A stretch of 64,000 bases of DNA from Glandiceps talaboti (lineage: Eukaryota; Hemichordata; Enteropneusta; Spengelidae), in the NCBI RefSeq assembly GCF_964340395.1, contig NC_135560.1:12063598-12127597 (forward strand), read 5' to 3'. Both the position numbers and the translations under genes were made by a program. This document shows positions 50,707 through 61,879 of the stretch, piece by piece (position 1 is the stretch's first letter; every line of letters begins with the position of its first letter). The notes below the pieces were generated by a model. The model did no database searches and was not told where the DNA came from. It saw only the letters and a list, made by a program, of their open reading frames with translations.

Positions 50707-53700
50707 ATGAATCTGGAAGGTAAAGTTGCATTTATCACCGGTGGTGCTGATGGTATTGGTAGAGGTTTGGCTGAAGAATTCTTACAGCATGAAGCAAAGG
50801 TATTGTTATCTTTCAAGCACACATTTTGTAAAATGAACTCACGAAACAGATAAGGTATTATATTATATCATGCTACTATGCGCCATTCTGATTGGATAAT
50901 AACTGTGGTAAAATCCCATTTTACCACGGCTGGCAGTGGTAAAATGGGCCCCTAAACTAGCATATGAATAGTACTCACAAAAATGAAGCTAGTGTTCGTT
51001 CTTATACCAATAAGTTAACACTTCTTCAGAGTAAAGGTATGTCAGGTATCCTGTCCAATAGTTTGGGTTACAGTAGTCCAAATAATTCCACTGATGACCT
51101 TGCGATCGAAAGCAACGATCGATCAGTGGCTTCAACACCACTGGCCATGGCTGATAAGGTACAAGTTCTCCCATGCAACGAGCCGTCAGCGTCCTGCTCT
51201 CGTTGAATCAAGCAACACCAATTTAACTTTTAACCATCAGTCAAGTGCGTCAGGATTATTTCAAAACTGTACAGTTTCAGGTTCGGTCAATGTTCAATTT
51301 GTTAACCATTAAATTAAAGTAGACTGTGTAACGTCGCGTCTCTGATTTACTGTCTCGCGCTTTCTCCGATTCAACTGGTTCAACGCCGCGGGCCGAGACA
51401 TCTATTTTTAGCAGTGTACAAGATTGTATTGTTCTTATGTAAATATCCAAACAAAATTGTTACTTTCTTTGACCTCTTTCCCCGTTTTCTTTGTTGCTAG
51501 TTTTCAACGCGTTTTCGTTATGCATTATATGATGTAAATAAAGTAATTTGTCAATACATTGCAATGCAGTGTATGGTTTGTGTTCATGCAGTGTGTGTGG
51601 GGGACGACATGAACGTATCCACTCATCAAAATATGCTCGTTCCCGACGATCTATTACAGACGATCTTTCTCTGTACGTGCGAATTCGCCTTTTCAGGCAT
51701 ATAAATAACCACAGAATCACATTTAGAAGAAATAGACACATATTTTGATATAATATAATAGCAATAACCTCCGCCGAAGGCGGGTATACACTCGAATTTG
51801 GTACAATTCGCTCCATATAGCACTCGCCATTCGGCTCGTGCTATATGTCGCGAATTGTACCAAAATCTCGTGTATACCCGCCTTCGGCGGGGGTTATTGC
51901 TTAATTAGACAATTCTAACTAAATCTACTGTCATATTTGTTGCATTTAATTTTATATGTTTACGTTAAACACCCTATAAACCATATATTTCTAGAAACCT
52001 CTTGATCTTAAAATATTCAGGTTTAGTCTGGTGAACTTAAAAAAATTAGTAACGGCCCATTACAGGAAAACTTCTGCGTCTGACCTTGCTGTGGTAGATA
52101 TGGCATACATTGAACTCATAACAATTTGACCTTGTCTCAGAGTCAACCGAAGTGACCTAATTATTAGTAAAACACGCCGTGAACTACCACTGTACTCCAA
52201 AGAACAGTAATTGTTCTACAAATAAACACAATTGTTGTGATCACTGTTATGTATACATAATCTCAAACTATGAATTTTTTCTTAACAATTTGACCTCGTC
52301 TCTGAGATCGATCAAGGGGACATACTTGTAAACAAGGTCATGTGACTCTGTATCAATCTATATCAGTACGATTTACACATCCACGTTGACATCCAGAATA
52401 CGTGACTCTTTGTAACGCAACCATTTTAATCTCATCAACTTTGCAAATAATGAAGTTGTTCTGACCATTTCCTACAGTTATGTATTGACTGTAATGGTAA
52501 GTGATTTATTTACCCGAATGTATAAATGATTAGTAACAAAAAAAAAGAGAGAAGGGTGAATGGGGAGTCAAGAAATAGCTTACAGCTAGTCTAGCGTGAC
52601 CTCCAGCTTTGTACATTGCGAATGATAACAATAAGAGGGTTTAGGCATCGATGGAACTGAATTACATACATAACTGGGGAAACAAAATGTACACACAAAA
52701 CTCTTTTTTAATACATGAACGTCTCTCCAACAAACAGAAAGTATATACCTCTCTAAGTTTACATTCAATCACTTGTACTGCACTACTTAACACTGTTTCA
52801 AAGATTTCCTAAAACGATGTGGAGTTTTTCAATCTGATTTAAATATCATCCCAATTTTTTGCGAATAACGTCATTGGTCAAGGCTTATCAGCTTGCCCTA
52901 ATTGTTTGGGGAAAGGGAGATTAGACTGCGCCCACAACGGCTGATCTGTCAGTCTAACACATGTAATGAAGCATTCCATATACAACTTCGATCGAAATGT
53001 TTGTGGTAAAATACCAGTAGAAAATAATAACCATACTAGAGGCAGTGTATGTAAGGAAAGAATAGACAATTACCCATAGCTCGCCTTTTGTATAGTAATT
53101 TAAAATCTAATGTGTGTTTGTAGTAAAATTAATTGCCAGATATTTCTTCTATATCACAGGTGTACATAAATAGATCGCTTTACTTCTGCAATTGTTTAAG
53201 ACAGTTCTCGTTATTCCCTATACAGGGAATGCAGAAAACGGATGAATCCAATTTCAAAAGTTTTTCATTAAATCACAGTTACAGTAATAACTTAAATATC
53301 ATATCACATTTTCCAGGGAGTATTTTTCGTCGATATCAATGAAGAAAAAGGACAAGAAACTGTGAAAACTTTAAAAGAGAAGTATGGAGATGACAAGGTG
53401 CAGTTCTATAAATGTGACGTCACATCGAAGGAACAGCTTGAAGGTAAAGATGAACTTTAGGTAGAAAATCAAATCAATCATATAAAGTTTCAACGAATAA
53501 AATGTTTCAAATCATTCACTTGCTAAAAGGGGGAGGGCACTTGAAGTGACTTTGTAACGAAGTCTTATTATCATGAACTATGTCTGCAATTAAACATATT
53601 TTTGTTAATGACAGCTTCCTTTGAGAAGTGTATGGATCAGTTCGGACACCTAGACGTGGTTTGTAACAATGCTGGTATCCTTAATGAACATGCTCGAGCA

Positions 53701-56700
53701 GAGCTCACCGTGGCAGTAAATCTGGTAAGATAAATTCAGGGAATACAAATTACTGTTTCTGTGTGAAACCTGAAAGAATTTCAGACTACATGGTAAAGTC
53801 TCTATAAAACCACGTACTCGAGGCTATATGAGGGCAGAGTTTCGACAAAACCGTGTACTCACATGCTATGATGTCACTACTATATAAACCATTTAGCAGA
53901 GCTATACATAGTCTATAAATATGTACTCAAATTTATACCACTTGAGCATTGAGTAGTCGGTTGCTATTCCCACTTACCCCTATAACTAACACTGCATTCA
54001 CAGAACACAAAGAGTGTTACTATAAAGAGTTCTGCGTACAGTACAAACACACTATAAGAAAATAATTGTACTTTGTCTTTAGATTGCTGTCATTGAAGGG
54101 ACGTATTTGGCTGTAAAACACATGGGAACAAAAAACGGTGGGAAAGGAGGCGTGGTCATCAATACAGCATCGATTGCTGGTAAGTGGTGATGCATAAAAA
54201 TGTGTTAATCATCGAAAATTTATCAACGTTTTATCAGAGAGAAATCAAAATCAAAATGTCATATCTTATGAAATAAAGATGAAAAATCTGGCCATGATAT
54301 AATTTAAGCAAAAACCTCTCTTCATAACTGGAAACTACGTTAAAACTTTTATCAAATCGCTAGCGTACTGAAAGTGTCACACTTATCTATATCGTCCGAA
54401 CTAGATATATATCTCATGTACATGATAGGTTTTACTCTTGTTGTTTCTATCTTCCATGTCTTTACCTCCCGTAAGAGAAAGCCATGTTATACCTTTGTCT
54501 CTATGTCTGCCTGCCTCTGTCTGTCTTCCTGTCGTTGTCTCTGTCTCTTTTTCTCCGTCCGTCCGTCCGTCTGTCTGTCTGTCTGTCTGTATGTATGTAT
54601 GTATGTATGTATGTATGTATGTATGTATGTATGTAGGTATGTATGTAGGTATGTATGTCCGTCTAACGACACCTTATCTTAAAAAACTACTACATCCATT
54701 GTATTTGAAACTTACAGATACACACCAATGCATTAGATCATTCATTCGCGTCTAAAATTATCATTCTGTTATGAGAACGTTTCAGAGAAGGTACTGTTTG
54801 CCTACTCTACACACTTCAATGAATGTACAGGTAAAGGTAATTACAGACACAACATTGTACAGTCAAAAGTATGTTTTGTCGTTTGATGAGATTTACATCT
54901 GAATGTGTTTAATGCTTTGCCATTTAGGTTTAATTCCCTTTGAATGTATGCCACTGTACACTGCCAGTAAACATGGAGTTGTAGGCTTTACCAGGAGTGT
55001 GGCGGTAAGGGGATTTCTTTTCACGTAAAAAGATATATACTGTTATTTTCATATTTTTAAGGATTACAGCATGTGGTCGTTTAACGAAATGGGATGTGAC
55101 ATTTGTTAACTTCGATTCGATAAACACATTATTTATCACAAACTGTAACATGACTCAGTGACAGTACCCCACTTGTGGATTGTTTTAAATACTAGATTCA
55201 TCAGTTTTGTCAGTTTTACTTTGTGTTATTGAGTTTTTTTAACTTGATATGAATTGCTAGTATGTAACGTACGCTGTGACGAGCCGGTGGGGGCGGAACG
55301 ACACGAAGTATCTTGCAGTCTTTTAGATTTCTTTCTTACACGTAGTTTGAACCAGATGTAAAAGACAATGGAGTGCGTGTTCTCGCTATATGTCCATGGG
55401 TGGTAGACACGAACATGGCTGTAGCTGTTTTGGAAAACGCGACTAAATACAAGGAACAGATGAATGCTGCACTTAAGGATCCCAACAAGCGATATTTGAC
55501 GTAAGTATTTGATATGGTAAAGCCAACACTTCAACTTGAATTCTAACGACATTGGACCCACGAGGGTCAGGTCTCACTGAACTTCTTGTGAGACAAGTTT
55601 ATAAAAAAAACTCGTAGAACTAGCCAGTATAAATGAAGACTTCTAGTCAATATTACACAACAAATTGTGAGAGCGTAGTACATTTTCCCTTCCGGCCGTT
55701 TGGCCACCCACAGCTTAGGGGTAGACCATTCGATATCCTGGGGGGCTTGGAGGATTGGTGGAGAGTCATTATTTTTGTCCCACCTGCTTGCCTGTGAATT
55801 TTTTTTTCTCCTTCGCCTATGCTGGCAACTATTTTTTTCTTTCCTTCTTTGAGATATCCGGATTTTTTTACGTCAATGTTGAACACCTACTTTTGTTGCC
55901 ACAATTTTCTGTTTGGTTTTCGCACAGGGTGATACAGAGAGTAAAAAGATGCTGTTCTATCACACACAAATTATATTTAATACATATTTCATACATGTTT
56001 GATTTTCAATTAAATAAACATCATTGACAGTTTTTATGCCATGCTATGATGACACACTGAAATGCAAATCGGAAACTTGATTGGTGAGCTCAAACATTCA
56101 GATAGACCGGTCAGTTTCTCCAGCATGGGGTTGGGGTGGGTCAGTGTTCTTTTCCATTGTGCCGACAAAAAGTCACTGACCCCTGTGAATAAAGTTTCAT
56201 AGCATCTGACAGTAAGCTGTAGAGAGAAGAGCTTTGAGACTGGGATATGTCCACCTCTTGTGTGAGTGTGTGTGAATGGGGAGGTCGGGGGGGGGTTGTA
56301 GGGGGTCTCCCCTAGAAGCCCTGGAGGATTTTTACTTCTAAAGGCAATGTTTAGGCTATTCACAGACACTTTCAGACAATAATTTGCAAGCTTTACAAGA
56401 CAGCTCTAACATGTAAAAAGCAACTACATAAGGTGGAAACAATTTTTGAAATAAAGTTTCATAGCATCTTGACAGTAAGAGGTGGAGGAAAGAACTTTGA
56501 TTAGAGAGTGGGACATGTGTACCTCTTATGGGGGGTCCTAGGGGGTCTCCCTTAGAAGCTCTGGAGGATTTTTAGTCCCCGCCGGACAAAGTCCGGATGA
56601 GGACTTATGGATTGGGTTCCATCTGTCCGTGCGTCCGTGCGTCCGTCCATCCGTCTGTCCGTCCGTTACCGGGTTGAGGGAGTCACTGAAAGGTTTCGTG

Positions 56701-59700
56701 CAAGAAAGTACAAATTTGGCTGAACAGGTCGTGGACCTTCAATGCAGATCAATGAGGGATAATCATTTATTCTTCAACATACCTGAAACGGAGGACGAGG
56801 ATTGCACTGACAAGATTCAGAATTTTTGCACAGAAAACCTCGGCATTGAAGAACCTGTGATTATCGACCGGGCACACAGAATTGGAAGACCACGGCCTAA
56901 TAAAAGACGTCCCATAGTTGTGAAATTCCAAAGGTTCACTCAACGCGAAATGACCAGAAAGTCCAGCGGTAAACTACGTGGCACAACATTTTCCATAGGC
57001 GAGCAATTCCCGAAGGTGGTTCAGGACAGAAGAAGAACTCTTCTCCCCATACTATGGAAAGCTGAGGCTGAGAACCGCAAGGTTGCGTTAGTAAAGGATA
57101 AGCTATATATTGATGGGGTGCTGTATACTGCTCCTATTTCTAGTACGCGGGACACGGAATAGGATTTGTTGGGGAATGTTCTGCCCTCACCTAAGCTTCG
57201 TGACTTGAAAATTATTTCATGGAATGTTAACGGAGGGTTTGCAAGTAAATGGCTTGACACAGCTTTTAGAAACTTCATACGGACATATGACCTGATATTT
57301 CTGTCTGAATGCTGGACAGACAAGGATTATGAATTACAAACGGATGGTTTCAAATCTTTTGTTTTCCCTAGGCTAAAAGTAAAATCAAAACAGGGTGGAG
57401 GATCTATCATTTTGATTAGGGACGAGTTTATTCCTTTCATTTCCTTGTGTAATGTATATTTTGATACAATTATATGGCTAAAATTAGATCAAGTCTTATG
57501 CCAAGATGTTAAGGATATTTATTGCGCATTTGTATATTTACCACCAACTGGCTCAACTTTCTATAGGTATTATGACTCTGATATTTTCTACGAACTTGAA
57601 AACCAAATTGCAACTTTTCAAACTTCTGGCAAAGTTATTGTTATTGGCGATACAAATAGTCGAACTACAACGTGCGATATTTTCATAAGGTACGATAATT
57701 TGCATGATACAGTCAACCCCAGAGATGTCTTTACGTACCACAGTGACGTAACTTTACCTACACGTGTAAATCCTGACTTAGGAACTAATGAATATGGAAC
57801 TAGGTTAATTAATTTATGCAAGTCGACTGGTTTGCGGATTTTGAATGGTAGACATACAGGTGGCATTAGTAATGACTTTACATTCAATGGGGGGCACGTG
57901 GAATGAGTGTAATTGACTATGTGTTGACCCCACCAGCATTTTTCCCTATTGTTAGTAAATTTATTGTGTGTAACTTTAATGAATATTCTGACCATGCGCC
58001 CCTACATGTGGAATTGGCAGTCAGCTATTTGTATCCACAAGTAGAGAACAACGAACTCAGTACAGGGAAAGTTCGAGAAGTGTACCATTGGAACCCTAAT
58101 CTTGCACCACAATGTCGTGAGGCAGTACGAGTGAATCTCGATAAAATTCACACTTCTTTCAATGAAGCTGAGATTGTTTCACAAGCTACCATGAATAGTA
58201 ACATTGATAATTTCACTAGTGTGCTGAGTGGGGTATTCACTCCTTTCTGTAAATCCTATGCTACCCGATCTCGAACACCCGATAGCAATGTTCATACCTT
58301 TGATGTAAATATATCGTCTCGTAATGTACCTGACAAACCTTGGTTTAATGATGAGCTAAAGCGATATTACAGAGAGTACAAACGTGCACTCAACCAATTC
58401 AACAGGAGTAAGACTACTGAGCACCACACTTTTTTGAACGAAAAGAAACGAAAATATAAATTTTTAGAAGCTAAGCGTAAGCGATATTATTTGCGTACTG
58501 AAGGAGATATGCTAGCTCATTTGAAAAAAAAAACACAACCCCAAAGAATTTTTTAAAAGATTCTCTCGTTCGAAGAAGGGTAGTATAGAATGATGTTAAT
58601 TTGGGGACGCTCTCAGAGTACTTCAAACAACTACAATCGTCTAAAGTTGACATTCAGACTGCGGAAGAATATGATATCGATGAACACAACATTGTATTTG
58701 ATGAACTTGAGGTCAATATTACACAGGACGAGTTAGAGAATGCCATTGGCAAGTTAAAACGTGGGAAGAGTCATGGGCCAGACTGTGTTATGAATGAATT
58801 TTTCATTGAATGTAAAGATTTTCTTGTCCCAATTTTAGTTAAGATCGTTAACTGTGTGTTAGATAAAGGTTTTTTTCCAGAAAGTTGGTCATCGGCAGTA
58901 ATTGTGCCAATATTTAAAAAGGGTGATGCCAAAGATCCCAGCAATTATCGTGGTATTAGTTTAGTAAGTCATTTAGGTAAACTTTTCACAGCCTTAATTT
59001 ATCAACGTTTGCTTACATTGTCATCGAACCAAGATGTTATTACCGATGCCCAGTTTGGCTTTATGCCTTGTTTGAGTACTGTTGATGCAATATTTGCTTT
59101 GAACAATTTTATTGCTAAATCTTTGTCAAATAGAAAACGTTTATATTGTGCATTTATAGACTTCAAGAAGACTTTTGACTCTATAAACCGATACAAATTG
59201 TGGTATAAACTATCAAAAATAGGTATAAGGGGAAAAATCTTGAAAATAATTCGGTCTATGTACTTAAATGTCAGGTCTTGTGTCACAGTCAATGGCTTCC
59301 AGTCAGATTTTTTCTCTAGTACTCTTGGGTTAATGCAAGGAGAAGTATTGTCTCCTATTCTATTTTCATTGTATATTAATGACTTGGAAATGGGATTTTT
59401 GACTAATGATTGTATTCCCTTTGATTGTAAATCCTTGAGTCTTTTTCTTTTAATGTATGCTGACGATTTGGTCAGCATACATTTTATAATTTAACTATAG
59501 ACTGGGCGTTATCATGGTACACTAAGGCGTATGAGAAATTTTCCACACTGTAATAATGATGTCGAGGACGAATTTCATTTTATACTTAAATGCCCATTAT
59601 ATAGAGAATTACGAGTCCGTTTTATTAAGCCATATTATTGGAAAAAAACCATCCGTGTTTAAACTTGTACAACTACTGTCCATGGAAAATGTAAAGCAGC

Positions 59701-60817
59701 TTTGCAATTGAGGTAGATATTTAAAACAAGCAGGCATCCTACGTTCTGTGCACATATTAACGTAATTTGGCATCTTTTTTTTCCCGAAATCTTCCAAAAT
59801 CTTCAAATCCCCCCCCAGGATATCAAATGGTCCACCCCTTATTGGTAATTTTCTTGACCTTGCTAAATACAATGTATTTTAAAGACGAACAATTCCCTGT
59901 TTTGTTATGTTGATGTGTAAAGATGAATCGTGTTAGAGAGTCAAGGCACACAGTTGTTCCCTTGGTTAGACTTGCCAATTCAAATAATCATACAACTATT
60001 TTAGATTAAATATACCGACACTGATTATTATACCATGCACAAGCCAAGTTGAACAAAACAGTATGGAATGTATACCACGTCACTGGTTCTCCTGTTTTCG
60101 AAATATGTTCCAATTCCCTGATTTGTCTTTGATATTACTGGCGCTGGTATAATTATGTTATTCTCCAATATTTTTCTTCATTCAGCTGGAAATTACTCGT
60201 GATCGAAGGGTTTTGTCAGTGACAAAGCCCCCCTAGATCACTTGTATTTTCCTTGTCTGAACTAACAAAAATATAGGGGAATAACATCTAAATGTACTTC
60301 TAAAATGTGACGTTCTTGCAGTAGAATTAAAAGTAATATGATATGGATAACGTATTAACAATTTGAAAAATAAAGTACAGGTACCTAAGATTACTACCAT
60401 CTAGACACCTGTCTACAACCACAAAACATAATGAAATCCCCCAAAACACCTTACTGGTTTAAAAACACTGAAGTTATCTTTACTTTACACATCGTTTAAC
60501 GAACATGACGTATCGTCGACCATCAGGTATTAGTCAAATCAAAATATTTATGTATTAACCTTGAAAACTTTCACAAAATCAAATATATGTGTGATTCATT
60601 CTTACTTATGAATTATACTTTCACAGTCGTTCGTGTTTGTCAAATTTAGATGATCTATTATAAAATACATGTAATCTTACTATTTCAACATCACAGGGTG
60701 AGTGAAGTCACTTCCGTCGTCTTGGAATTGATTTGTGATAATAGTTCTAATGGGACAGCCAACTATATCGAACCTGGTAAGAAGTATAAACCAATACCTC
60801 CACCATCACTGGAATAG
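50707..60817 (+). CDS. HPGD-like short-chain dehydrogenase, copy E (intact)
   Basis: Exons: 50707-50799, 53317-53443, 53615-53724, 54083-54179, 54928-55004, 55346-55500 and 60697-60817. They give 259 aa. Catalytic and NAD motifs are as in copy D (TGGADGIG, VDIN, CNNAG, Ser140, YTASK), and residue 150 is Met. The lid exon differs from D (TNMAVAVLENATKYKEQ..). Intron 1 carries a 1.05 kb insertion with a tyrosine-recombinase fragment. The 5.2 kb intron 6 carries a 4.1 kb composite transposon with a nested LINE, and splicing must remove all of it. AATAAA lies at 60984. Coding and intron identity with D points to a recent tandem duplication. Confidence 0.93.
50964..51315 (+). pseudogene. Crypton-like tyrosine recombinase, C-terminal fragment
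   Basis: One frame reads NSTHKNEASVRSYTNKLTLL followed by QSKGMSGILSNSLG. This matches the family pattern GHKN..S...Y...S..Q...MS.IL, with the catalytic His and the nucleophilic Tyr. The other frame, after a frameshift near 51200, reads SSASGLFQNCTVSGSVNVQF, like the G.F.NCT.....N conclusion typical of metazoan Crypton/DUF3504-type recombinases. The Arg-containing N-terminal part is missing, so it cannot be active. The group assignment rests on remembered family patterns. Confidence 0.55.
51759..51902. repeat. Long hairpin at the right end of the intron 1 insertion
   Basis: Arms ATAGCAATAACCTCCGCC.. and ..GGCGGGGGTTATTGCT pair over about 65 nt, including GCCGAAGGCGGGTATACAC and its complement. 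A short loop lies near CTCGCCATTCGG. Confidence 0.8.
54495..54660. repeat. (TCTG)n/(TATG)n microsatellite in HPGD-E intron 4
   Basis: Orthologous to the array at 44485-44615; here the site after it is uninterrupted by element 1. Confidence 0.92.
56572..56672. repeat. Hairpin and (GTCC)n stretch before the LINE
   Basis: A CCCCGCCGGACAAAGTCCGG snap-back is followed by GAGGACTTATGGATTGGG and a GTCC/GTGC array. It is reminiscent of the other hairpin-microsatellite repeats, or could be LINE 5' sequence. Confidence 0.55.
56672..59720 (+). pseudogene. LINE with L1-type ORF1, endonuclease and reverse transcriptase (broken)
   Basis: ORF1-like part, 56672-57162: DNHLFFNIPE, RAHRIGRPRPNKRRPIVVKF and DKLYIDGVLY are L1-type ORF1p features. 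The APE endonuclease begins near 57190 (KIISWNVNGGF), with SECW, GDTNSR, DYVLTP and SDHAPL; it is frameshifted near 57900. Reverse transcriptase (58601-59487) contains VPIFKKGDAKDPSNYRGIS, CAFIDFKKTFDSI, GLMQGEVLSPILFSLYINDL and the catalytic MYADDLV. Directly after this the sequence jumps to a typical LINE C-terminus (VEDEFHFILKCPLY, about 59553-59600), so the middle of the post-polymerase region is deleted. Frameshifts near 57900 and 58550 and the deletion make it inactive. The clade was not decided. Confidence 0.8.
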
Positions 60818-61751
60818 TGAATTACTCAAAGCGTGTATCTATGGCATACTCTCTATAATCTAGATGGGGAAACAATGGATGAATGATGGACTATAGCCAG
60901 GGAAACTGCCTGACTATTCCCACCTGGTGTCATAGTAGTTAGACGACATTGAAATAATCCAACAGAAGTATTAAATGAACATTAATAAATAACTTTGTAC
61001 CTTTTGGGATTTTAATCAGGTTTCAAATATAACAAAAATGATGTTGGCTTAGTCACTTTCACTCATGGGACATTACGTTTTTGGCACAGTACTACACATG
61101 GCACAGTGCTAGACATGTTTCTACTCTAGACTAACAATAACAGAGACACAATAAACACAGCAGGATCCTTTGCCCAATCTGACATTGAACAGTGATAAGC
61201 ATTGCTGCTCTTTCACAGTGCAGCAAAACCAGGCTTCTTATGAAAACATTACACATGGACTTGGTGGTGATTTTAATGGGTACAATTGTTTATTTTCTAA
61301 CTCATAATCAACATTTCAACTTGAAAAATTAACAAACTGAAATGAAATAGACGAATACAATCATTGATTCTGACCAAACAAGGATTTTAAAACACAAATG
61401 AAAAAACGAATTTTATGACTGCGAATGTGATTTTATACATAAAAATGTCTTTTATTGAGGTAAACAGTGTATATGTAGCATCCTGAGCTGACAAATATAC
61501 CATATTTGGACTTTCCACAACTGCCGCAATAAACACTAACTTTGTGGGGGACTGTGTTATTGGTTAGAATTGTGTGATTTGTTAACAAAGACATGATGTT
61601 AATGACTGTGTGGATGGCTGTGGATGAATTTTAAATTATATCCCATGCATCTCAGGACTTCTAGAGTAACAACTTTGACTAGACTGTAAGTGAAGTTGTA
61701 AATCGTAACGATACTGTATAGGAACTAGACTACGTTTAACCTTATGAGCCA
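60818..61751. other. HPGD-E 3' flank
   Basis: AATAAA at 60984-60989. It closely matches 49751-50575, with a small insertion near 61455-61530. No other gene. Confidence 0.6.
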
Positions 61752-61785
61752 TGCCGCAAAGGATCATGGTAATATATATTTAGGG
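61752..61785 (+). promoter_or_regulatory. HPGD-F core promoter
   Basis: TGCCGCAAAGGATCATGG then TAATATATATTTAGGG, about 95 bp before the ATG. Confidence 0.7.
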
Positions 61786-61879
61786 TTTGCTACACTAGCA
61801 CATCAGAATACAACACTGCGAAGAGTGATCAGACACTGAACACGTTCACCTCGGCTTTCAAATTTAATTCGCCTTTACC

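Larger units (their letters stand above)
50861..51904 (+). mobile_element. Insertion with Crypton-like tyrosine-recombinase fragment, HPGD-E intron 1
   Basis: Copy D reads ..AAGGTATTAGACAATTC.. without interruption at 42003-42019. In E the same sequence is split by about 1.05 kb and the bases ATTA/TTA appear on both sides. The insert contains a broken reading frame (50964-51315) like the C-terminus of a Crypton-type tyrosine recombinase. Its right end is a hairpin of about 145 bp (51759-51902). Near the left end is TGGTAAAATCCCATTTTACCA, a short palindrome. It is a defective, probably non-autonomous copy. Confidence 0.65.
55718..59838. mobile_element. Composite DNA transposon with poly-G terminal inverted repeats, element 3
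   Basis: Left end GGGGTAGACCATTCGATAT then CCTGGGGGG; right end CCCCCCCAGGATATCAAATG then GTCCACCCC, its inverse. The 3-bp duplication TTA lies at 55715-55717 and 59839-59841. In copy D the same place reads CAGCTTATTGGTAATTTTC uninterrupted (about 46881-46899), proving the boundaries. The interior contains a truncated copy of element 2 (from about 56106, ACCGGTCAGTTTCTCC), two of its satellite units, and a broken LINE. No transposase is seen. Confidence 0.85.

Noticed and set aside
51460-51816. 118-aa minus-strand ORF in the HPGD-E intron 1 insertion
   Set aside because: It overlaps the terminal hairpin and shows no domain I recognise. It could be an element gene, but the evidence is too thin to call.
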